From: JBHELB01 sp041859045
GTDB lineage: Bacteria > Hydrogenedentota > Hydrogenedentia > Hydrogenedentales > SLHB01
DNA length: 20,762 bases
NCBI GenBank assembly: GCA_041859045.1
Contig: JBHELB010000062.1
Coordinates: 1-20,762, forward strand
Reading direction: 5' to 3'
The notes below the pieces were generated by a model. That model was not told the DNA's origin. It saw nothing but the letters and a program-made list of their open reading frames with translations, and searched no databases. Below are positions 15,553 to 20,762 of the stretch, piece by piece. Within the stretch, counting starts at the first letter, position 1, and each line of letters begins with the position of its first letter. A program made the translations under genes and the position numbers.

Positions 15553-16161
15553 CTAGCGCGAGTAGAACCCGATGACGCCCGCCGTATCCGTCTTGAACGG
15601 AATCGTCTCAAGGTTCGGCGTCGCGGTCATGCGGCCCTCAAACGACTTCGGCGCGCGCTCAAGATACTCGGGCACCACGGCGGGCGGATTCTCCGCGCCG
15701 TCCATGACCGCCGGAATCTTGCGGCTGCGCTCGCGAATCGAAATCGCCATGCCCGGCTTCACCTGGAACGACGGGATGTTGACCTTTTCGCCGTTCACAA
15801 GAATATGCCCGTGGCTGACAAGCTGACGCGCGGCCGGCATCGTGCGGGCGAAGCCCAGACGATACACGATCGCGTCAAGCCGCGACTCGAGCAGCACCAG
15901 CAGATTTGTGCCTGTCACGCCGCCCATGCGCTGCGCCTTCTCGAAGGTCAACCGCATCTGGCGCTCAAGCAAACCGTAATGGGTGCGGATTTTCTGCTTG
16001 TCCTGCAACTGTTGCCCATACACCGACATCTTGCGGCGCATGTTCTGTCCATGCTGTCCGGGCGCAAACGGGCGCTTCACGGACGGGCAGGTCGGGTCAC
16101 CCCAAATGCAGCTGCCCAGACGACGGCACAGCTTGTGTCTCGGTCCGATGTACCTGGCCAT
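15553..16161 (-). CDS. rpsD: 30S ribosomal protein S4
   Basis: A 202-residue S4, one of the primary 16S rRNA binding proteins that nucleates assembly of the 30S body. The typical features are present: MARYIGPRHKLCRR at the start, RPFAPGQHGQ (31-39 region), YGLLERQMR (62-70), and the S4 RNA-binding domain from about 92 (LESRLDAIVYRLGFA, ARQLVSHGHILVNGEKVNIPS). The N-terminus has H9, C12, C18 and C25 where zinc-binding S4 proteins (for example in Thermus) use four cysteines, so it may hold an altered metal site. It is not in an rpsM-rpsK-rpsD-rpoA operon but alone between mfd and a BON gene. The ATG is preceded by GAGG only two bases away and AGGTAGGAT further up, so the ribosome binding site is unclear. 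Confidence 0.96.
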   Translation of the reverse strand: MARYIGPRHKLCRRLGSCIWGDPTCPSVKRPFAPGQHGQNMRRKMSVYGQQLQDKQKIRTHYGLLERQMRLTFEKAQRMGGVTGTNLLVLLESRLDAIVYRLGFARTMPAARQLVSHGHILVNGEKVNIPSFQVKPGMAISIRERSRKIPAVMDGAENPPAVVPEYLERAPKSFEGRMTATPNLETIPFKTDTAGVIGFYSR

Positions 16162-16346
16162 AACCTCGCGCTATCCTACCTTTCTTCTGTCCCTCGGTTT
16201 TGCCACCGTGCCCGGGTCGCACGGCGTACCCCGTGGGCGCATCAGAGCACACCACGGACAGTTCTCCCGCAAATCACCCTGCAAGAGCACAACACCATAC
16301 CGAATTTCGGGGCCACAAGTCAAGGCCGCTGCGCAGGACATGGAAA

Positions 16347-16370
16347 ACGCCCGGCATCGCGGCCGGGCGT
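16347..16370 (-). terminator. Intrinsic terminator of the mdh-BON unit
   Basis: ACGCCCGGC (16347-16355) and GCCGGGCGT (16362-16370) form a perfect 9-bp GC-rich stem with a 6-base loop. Read on the minus strand, the hairpin is followed by TTTCC. It begins 28 bases after the stop of the BON gene and upstream of rpsD, so it should separate the two. The remaining ~185 bases up to rpsD presumably hold the rpsD promoter, which I could not place. Confidence 0.72.
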
Positions 16371-16397
16371 CATTCAAAACCGGAAATTCCGCTCCAT

Positions 16398-17390
16398 TTA
16401 CTCGGACAATGGAAGCGCCTCCATTTCCTGCGGAGCGGGGGGCGTCGAAGGCGCAGGCGGCGGGGTCACCGGCGCAAGGGGCGCGGCTTCGATGCGTGGT
16501 GCGGCGGTCTCAGGCGCGGGTGCCGCGTCGGACGGCGCGGGGGCCGTCACTTCGGCAGGCGCCGCACGGTCTTCGGGCGGGGTCGTCACGCCCTGCACGA
16601 CGCGCAGTTCGTTGCGCACACGCTCGACCCCTTGCGTGGTCTCGGCGATATTACCGGCCAACTCGCGCTCCTTCTCGGAGCCGACGTTGCCGGTCAAAAT
16701 GCAGAGGCCATCCTGCACATCCACCTTCAGTTGCCGAACGCTGACGTATCGGTTCAGTAGCAGTTCGCTCTCGACGCGCTTCTCCACGAGCTTGTCGGAC
16801 GCCGCCGTCGCAAGGTTACGATCGGCGGGCCGCGCATCGGCGGGATTCACGGTAAGGCTGTTCACGACCTCCACGACGCCACGGGTCTCGGCGGCAATCT
16901 CCGCGATGCGGTTCTTCTGCATGTCGGAGCCCACGACGCCGAAAAGCGTCACGACGCCGCTGCGGCAACGCACGCCGATCTGGATGCCTTTGAGCTCTTT
17001 GTGATACAGCAGTCGCGTACGCACGGAGGCCGCGACGGTCTGATCCTCCACGGACTGCCGCCAGCCGCGCTTCTCTTCGCGGATGCCGGGGTCTTGCACG
17101 ACGAGCAAGTCGTTCATGACACGCCGCACGCCGGTGACCGACTCGGCGACTTTCTGCGCGAGGTCGCGCTCGATCTCGTCGGACACGCCGCCGGTCAATG
17201 TCACCACGCCGTCGTCGGTATGCACCTTGATGTCGAACGGACTGAGCCGCTCGTTGAACATCAGCGAGGTCTCGATGCGCGCGGAAATTACCGCATCTTC
17301 TATCGCTTGCGTGACGCCCGCCGAGGCGGACGCGCCCCAAAGGAAGAACATCACGGCCAGAACGGCTCCAACACGATGTAATGCTCGCAT
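16398..17390 (-). CDS. Periplasmic protein with three BON domains
   Basis: A 330-residue exported protein. The start at 17390 is chosen because GGAGAGG lies six bases ahead, right after the mdh stop; a longer frame from 17489 would run inside mdh. A signal peptide (1-24, SASA-G) is followed by three BON domains at about 30-99, 117-182 and 200-266, each with the repeated pattern of a variable helix, an IKV/IGV/LKV strand, a DGVVTLTG-like turn and a GVxxVxN helix-strand. The C-terminal ~60 residues are a Pro/Ala-rich, probably disordered tail. BON domains (as in OsmY) bind phospholipid or stabilise membranes and do not catalyse reactions. It is 13 bases after mdh and so almost surely cotranscribed, although a periplasmic lipid-binding protein and a cytosolic dehydrogenase have no obvious common task. 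An intrinsic terminator follows. Confidence 0.88.
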   Translation of the reverse strand: MRALHRVGAVLAVMFFLWGASASAGVTQAIEDAVISARIETSLMFNERLSPFDIKVHTDDGVVTLTGGVSDEIERDLAQKVAESVTGVRRVMNDLLVVQDPGIREEKRGWRQSVEDQTVAASVRTRLLYHKELKGIQIGVRCRSGVVTLFGVVGSDMQKNRIAEIAAETRGVVEVVNSLTVNPADARPADRNLATAASDKLVEKRVESELLLNRYVSVRQLKVDVQDGLCILTGNVGSEKERELAGNIAETTQGVERVRNELRVVQGVTTPPEDRAAPAEVTAPAPSDAAPAPETAAPRIEAAPLAPVTPPPAPSTPPAPQEMEALPLSE

Positions 17391-17403
17391 GGTCGCCCTC
17401 TCC

Positions 17404-18354
17404 TTACAGCAGGTTAAGCGCGCGCAGTTCGTCGATGCCCTTGGACACTTCCGCGGCGGACCGGTGCAACGCGGCGAGGGTGTCGGCATCGAGTTTCAGC
17501 TCGACGATCTCCTCGACGCCGCCTCGGCCCAGGCGCGCGGGCACGCCGATGTATACGTCCTTCAGTCCATACTGCCCCGTCACGTACGCGGCGCTCGGTA
17601 ACACCTGCCCTTCGTCGCGCAACACGCTCTGCGCCATGCGCGCCGCGGAAGCGCCGGGCGCATAGTAGGCGCTGCCGGTCTTCAGCAAGGCCACGATCTC
17701 GCCGCCGCCCTTGCGGGTGCGCTCGACGATCGCATCGACGCGGTCCTTCGGCAACAGTTGCGTGATCGGCACGCCCGACACCGTCGTGTAGTCCGGCAGC
17801 GGCACCATCTCGTCGCCGTGCGAGCCGAGCACCATCGTGTCCACGCACTTCATGCTGACGCCGAGTTCCATCGCCACGAACGCCCGCATGCGCGCGCTAT
17901 CGAGCACGCCCGCCATGCCGATCACGCGTTGCTCGGGAAAGCCCAATCGCTTGCTCGCGAGGTACGTCATGACATCGAGCGGATTCGTCACGATAATCAC
18001 CACGGAATCCGGCGCATAGCGTCGAATATTGTCGCAGACCTCCGTGATGATCTTGCCATTGGTGGCCAACAGGTCCGTTCGCGTCATACCCGGCTTGCGC
18101 GGCAACCCCGCCGTCACGATGCACACGTCCGCGCCCGCGATGTCCGCGTAGTTGTTCGTGCCCGTGGCCATGCCGCTGTATCCACGCACCGGCCCCGCCT
18201 GCGTCAAATCCAGCGCCTTGCCCTGCGGCACACCCTCAACGACGTCCGTCATGACGACGTCGCCCAATTCCATTTCCAGACAGTACTGCGCAGCCGACGC
18301 CCCTACGTTGCCCGAGCCAATACAGGCGATCTTAAAGCGTTTTCCCGATGACAT
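17404..18354 (-). CDS. mdh: NAD-dependent malate dehydrogenase, LDH-like type
   Basis: A 316-residue cytosolic enzyme interconverting malate and oxaloacetate in the citric acid cycle. The start at 18354 is preceded by GTGGAGAAG and begins MSSGKRFKIACIGSGNVGAS. The Rossmann motif is GSGNVG (13-18), with an acidic D37 after the second strand, consistent with NAD rather than NADP. The substrate loop LPRKPGMTRTDLL (84-96) has Arg where lactate dehydrogenases have Gln, supporting malate. N124 (TNPLD), D152 and R155 (LDSARMR) and the catalytic H179 (LGSHGDE) are all present. Length matches the LDH-like MDH family (about 310). It leads a two-gene unit with the BON protein. A TATACT box and a 12-base palindrome lie ahead of it. 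Confidence 0.95.
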   Translation of the reverse strand: MSSGKRFKIACIGSGNVGASAAQYCLEMELGDVVMTDVVEGVPQGKALDLTQAGPVRGYSGMATGTNNYADIAGADVCIVTAGLPRKPGMTRTDLLATNGKIITEVCDNIRRYAPDSVVIIVTNPLDVMTYLASKRLGFPEQRVIGMAGVLDSARMRAFVAMELGVSMKCVDTMVLGSHGDEMVPLPDYTTVSGVPITQLLPKDRVDAIVERTRKGGGEIVALLKTGSAYYAPGASAARMAQSVLRDEGQVLPSAAYVTGQYGLKDVYIGVPARLGRGGVEEIVELKLDADTLAALHRSAAEVSKGIDELRALNLL

Positions 18355-18393
18355 GTTCGCTTCTCCACGGTTGCGGCCAAAATACCGGCGCAC

Positions 18394-18422
18394 AGTATAG
18401 CGCATTCGCGTACGCGATACCT
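18394..18422 (-). promoter_or_regulatory. Candidate mdh promoter with a strong -10 and weak -35
   Basis: On the minus strand TATACT (plus 18394-18399, 5/6) lies about 40 bases ahead of the mdh start. The hexamer 17 bases upstream is AGGTAT (plus 18417-18422), a poor -35. A promoter with a good -10 and poor -35 often needs an activator; the palindrome in its spacer would be a place to bind one. This is inference. Confidence 0.4.
18406..18417. promoter_or_regulatory. Perfect 12-base palindrome in the mdh promoter spacer
   Basis: TCGCGTACGCGA is its own reverse complement. It falls between the -10 and -35 positions of the mdh promoter candidate, a usual place for an operator. Its CpG-rich sequence could arise by chance in this GC-rich DNA. 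Confidence 0.35.
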
Positions 18423-18460
18423 GCGGCAGCCTGGCCCTCAAACAATATCTGGCTAGTTAT

Positions 18461-20509
18461 TTAGAGAGCGCCTCTTTTCCGCGCACGAAATGAGCTAATA
18501 GTATAATATATAAGCAAAACTGTCGCGAACGCGAGCAAAGGCAACGAACGGAGCTGATAGCGTCCGCAATTCCCGGAGAACGAAGTGAAAAGCCCAGTAT
18601 TCGCTATCAACATAAGTACGCTGAAAGCAGAGAAATCTAGAAGTCTGTTCGCTCTCCTTTTCCCGAGAAGAAACGAAATCGAAGCCAGCACAGGCACACA
18701 AAGGAACGGGTAGTATAGCAGAGAAATTGCCGAAATAGGGGTAATTCGTGTCAGCTTGTTCGTCCGCTGAAGAACCACTCTTTCTGCCAACTGTTTTTGT
18801 TGAGGTATGGAGAATGTCGAGTAGTACACAGCGCGATGGAAGATTGCGGCGTTTTGCCCAAGTGCCGTGTCTCGTGCAAGCCCGGGGCGAAAGAGAAAAT
18901 CGAGCAGCGCGCTGGAATAGTTTTTCGCAATTTTCAACGGCGCGGTTCGAATAGCATGCATCATATAAGCAGAAAGCTCTTCGGAATGGGACCAGAGCGC
19001 GAGTTTGACCACATCAGGGCTAGGTGACCAGGGATAATACATCGGCCAAGAAGGTGGCTGGTATTGCTCTGGAATAAAGGGTAATAGGATCTCTTTGTTC
19101 TGCGCCAAGAACGAGGAAGGATAGGCAGCGCAGTAGCCCAAGAATGTGTCCCTTTCTGCCCACTGAAAAACATTGTCTCCTAGCGAAAATACAGGAGTAA
19201 ACACAGCTGTTTCACTCTTTCGAGTGATCAACGTAATGTCGGCCCGTACAAGACATCCCGCCACCAGTATAGCCGCAGCGGCAAGGACGGCCTGTCGCTT
19301 GTCCAAGTGCATGCAGATTCCTCTTCGGTGCTGGAGAACTACAAGCGCTACATATGCGATGAGAACGAATGCGAAAACGGCGATATTGGTTAGATGTGCA
19401 CACGCGCTCAAGCCGAGAATAACGGGTAGACTTCGATTTTTGCACCCTTGAAGCATTAAGAATAGTGCGGCGAATCCCGTGCTCGTATAAATGTCCATCA
19501 TCGCCATTGACGCATAGTGGCTGGCACCTGAGAATAGACAAACAAAAGCGATAACCAAAGAGCGGCGTCCGCGATCCAGATAGCCGTGGAGCAAGGCAAA
19601 ACTGTAAGCGCAAAACAACGCCTGAGCACCGATCGCCCCCAGTGGGCCGAAAAGCATCCCGGCGGGGCGCCACAAAAAGCGCATGATTATGCACGGCGCA
19701 TCGCTCCACTCCTCAAAATTGAACGCAGTAGGAAGGTAACGACAGCTATCACCATGTATAATTGGCGCGCCATTCAAAAGCGCGGGATAAAAGAGCACTA
19801 TCCACAACAATAATACTGTTACTAAACGCACCTTGATGACAGTCTGCGATGCCTGAAGTCGTGCTGCCCATTTAGTCCAAAACCAAGCGCACAAGAGCCA
19901 AAGTGCCGCGAAACGTATGCATTGCCAAAGCGCATTCTCCTTTGTGCCGTTTGGTGAGCGCGACGCAATATCTCGGACAGAAGCGGCAACCTTCTCCAAT
20001 GCCTCGGGGGCTATCTCGACCCAGCGACGGTTAAGGTCGCTCGGGAGCTCAAACACAACAACACCGTCTCGAAATACCCCCCGATTCCCGTTCGGCAAAC
20101 GCATAACACCCTTTACTTCTTCGCCCGCCCAAGACGCGATCCGACGACCGTGATATATAAACGTTATGGATTGGAATGAGCATGACGACGCGAAATCGTC
20201 GAACGCTATCTGAAGCCCCTTGATAGGAAATTCCCGGGCAACAACGGGCAAGAAGAAGCGCCGTCCGTGCGCACCATCTCTTTCCGCACGACTCCAGCCT
20301 TGCCCGGTGTGATACAAATACTGAACAGCTTGACCACTGCCTTCAAGGCTCACCTCGACAGCATCCCATTGCGCCGCATGCCAGATCACCGAGAGACATG
20401 CAGCCAGCACTAAAGCCCATATAAGTGTGGCATGGCGCGCTTGCCCTCGGGAGAAGGCAGATAAATTTTTGTCGAACAGTGAAGCCATCCGTTCAATAAC
20501 GGTTTTCAT
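18461..20509 (-). CDS. Polytopic membrane protein of unknown function, possibly GT-C-like
   Basis: A 682-residue protein I cannot place in a named family. One helix (about 28-44) is followed by a soluble domain (about 45-190, beta-rich: VEVSLEGSGQAVQYLY, ITFIYHGRRIASW, VVFELPSDLNRRWVEI) that should face the periplasm, then roughly ten helices (near 195-212, 228-245, 288-308, 315-335, 340-372, 375-393, 406-424, 593-615, 628-643, 655-673). Acidic residues D254 (IIHGDSCRYLP) after a helix and D339 (MMDIYTS), and the late GRYQLRSLPLLAF, recall GT-C glycosyltransferases, but no family motif is complete. A soluble stretch (about 430-590) separates the helix groups. Base composition is lower in GC than its neighbours. 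The ribosome binding site is weak (GGGGAAA); M8 is an alternative start. Envelope polysaccharide work is a guess. Confidence 0.8.
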   Translation of the reverse strand: MKTVIERMASLFDKNLSAFSRGQARHATLIWALVLAACLSVIWHAAQWDAVEVSLEGSGQAVQYLYHTGQGWSRAERDGAHGRRFFLPVVAREFPIKGLQIAFDDFASSCSFQSITFIYHGRRIASWAGEEVKGVMRLPNGNRGVFRDGVVVFELPSDLNRRWVEIAPEALEKVAASVRDIASRSPNGTKENALWQCIRFAALWLLCAWFWTKWAARLQASQTVIKVRLVTVLLLWIVLFYPALLNGAPIIHGDSCRYLPTAFNFEEWSDAPCIIMRFLWRPAGMLFGPLGAIGAQALFCAYSFALLHGYLDRGRRSLVIAFVCLFSGASHYASMAMMDIYTSTGFAALFLMLQGCKNRSLPVILGLSACAHLTNIAVFAFVLIAYVALVVLQHRRGICMHLDKRQAVLAAAAILVAGCLVRADITLITRKSETAVFTPVFSLGDNVFQWAERDTFLGYCAAYPSSFLAQNKEILLPFIPEQYQPPSWPMYYPWSPSPDVVKLALWSHSEELSAYMMHAIRTAPLKIAKNYSSALLDFLFRPGLARDTALGQNAAIFHRAVYYSTFSIPQQKQLAERVVLQRTNKLTRITPISAISLLYYPFLCVPVLASISFLLGKRRANRLLDFSAFSVLMLIANTGLFTSFSGNCGRYQLRSLPLLAFATVLLIYYTISSFRARKRGAL

Positions 20510-20520
20510 AGGATTTCCCC

Positions 20521-20535
20521 GATGTTGGCAACATC
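20521..20535. promoter_or_regulatory. Operator-like perfect dyad just upstream of the membrane protein gene
   Basis: GATGTTG (20521-20527) and CAACATC (20529-20535) are exact inverted repeats with a single central base. The site starts 12 bases ahead of the ATG at 20509 on the minus strand. A site this close to the start could act as a repressor operator or as an mRNA hairpin that hides the ribosome binding site. No -10/-35 pair was convincing here. Confidence 0.45.
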
Positions 20536-20762
20536 TCGCCCGTGCCCCATCAATCCTCTTTTGCCGCTTCCAATGATTCTTGGTAATCGCAGTAACGCTA
20601 TACCAGAGATTGGTTGTATTCGATCACTGCCGTCCGGTTATAAGTTGAATAGTTCCAATTGGTTACTGATGCACTCATCGTCAATCGCACATTTCTGTTC
20701 AGAAAACACTTGAAAAATGGGCCTTTTCTCGAACAGGGTCAGACTCAAAATCTGTAGAATGG
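20536..20762. other. Non-coding end of the window, no gene seen
   Basis: These 227 bases are moderately AT-rich and hold no frame with a ribosome binding site or recognisable protein. They presumably contain the promoter of the minus-strand membrane protein gene. The last ~25 bases include CAGA-CTCAAAA-TCTG, which looks like an anticodon arm but lacks the rest of a tRNA. Confidence 0.5.

Noticed and set aside
20522..20713. 63-codon frame upstream of the membrane protein gene
   Set aside because: There is no ribosome binding site, it covers the operator-like dyad, and the product has no recognisable feature.
20735..20762. Possible tRNA-Leu(CAA) anticodon arm at the window end
   Set aside because: CAGA-CTCAAAA-TCTG resembles an anticodon arm, but no D-arm with GGT, no acceptor 5' half and no TTCGA loop can be placed within the window. 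It may be an unrelated repeat end.

Overview
The window is a GC-rich bacterial chromosome segment. It holds 12 genes I can support, mostly housekeeping or envelope functions, with no tRNA, rRNA, insertion sequence or CRISPR array seen. An outer-envelope style lipoprotein, a PAP2/GT-C membrane enzyme, BON-domain periplasmic repeats and an MsbA-like exporter point to a diderm. The secreted DUF4838 protein, the Fe-S aldo/keto reductase carrying a CBM9-like domain, and a lone rpsD outside a ribosomal operon are what I would expect from an uncultured lineage in or near the PVC/Hydrogenedentota/Sumerlaeota neighbourhood. That placement is a guess from gene style, not a demonstrated assignment.

Layout: 1-250 is non-coding, with three compact hairpins. 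251-7153 is a plus-strand run: an MsbA-like ABC exporter whose stop overlaps the start of a lipoprotein gene (ATGA), a small zinc-finger membrane protein, a membrane-anchored helical-repeat protein, an RlmB/TrmH-type rRNA methyltransferase that overlaps the preceding gene, and a large secreted DUF4838 protein with a mutarotase-like C-terminal domain. Converging on it is a minus-strand aldo/keto reductase with two [4Fe-4S] motifs and a C-terminal CBM9-like domain (7167-9176). A short unknown plus-strand gene (9438-9914) converges with a PAP2 phosphatase/GT39 glycosyltransferase fusion (9926-12094, minus).

From 9926 to the end, everything is on the minus strand: the PAP2-GT39 fusion, mfd, rpsD, a three-BON periplasmic protein, mdh, and a 682-residue polytopic membrane protein. 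mdh and the BON gene form a tight pair. rpsD and the BON gene are each followed by a hairpin terminator candidate. The last ~2.3 kb (18461-20762) is visibly AT-richer than the rest, which suggests a different history.

Working together: ABC exporter, lipoprotein, PAP2-GT39, BON protein and the 682-residue protein are all envelope functions. DUF4838 and the reductase both have carbohydrate-related domains and lie tail to tail, so they may belong to one sugar-processing theme. I did not find a clear multi-gene novel system. The most unusual architectures are the Fe-S reductase/CBM9 fusion and the PAP2/GT39 fusion.
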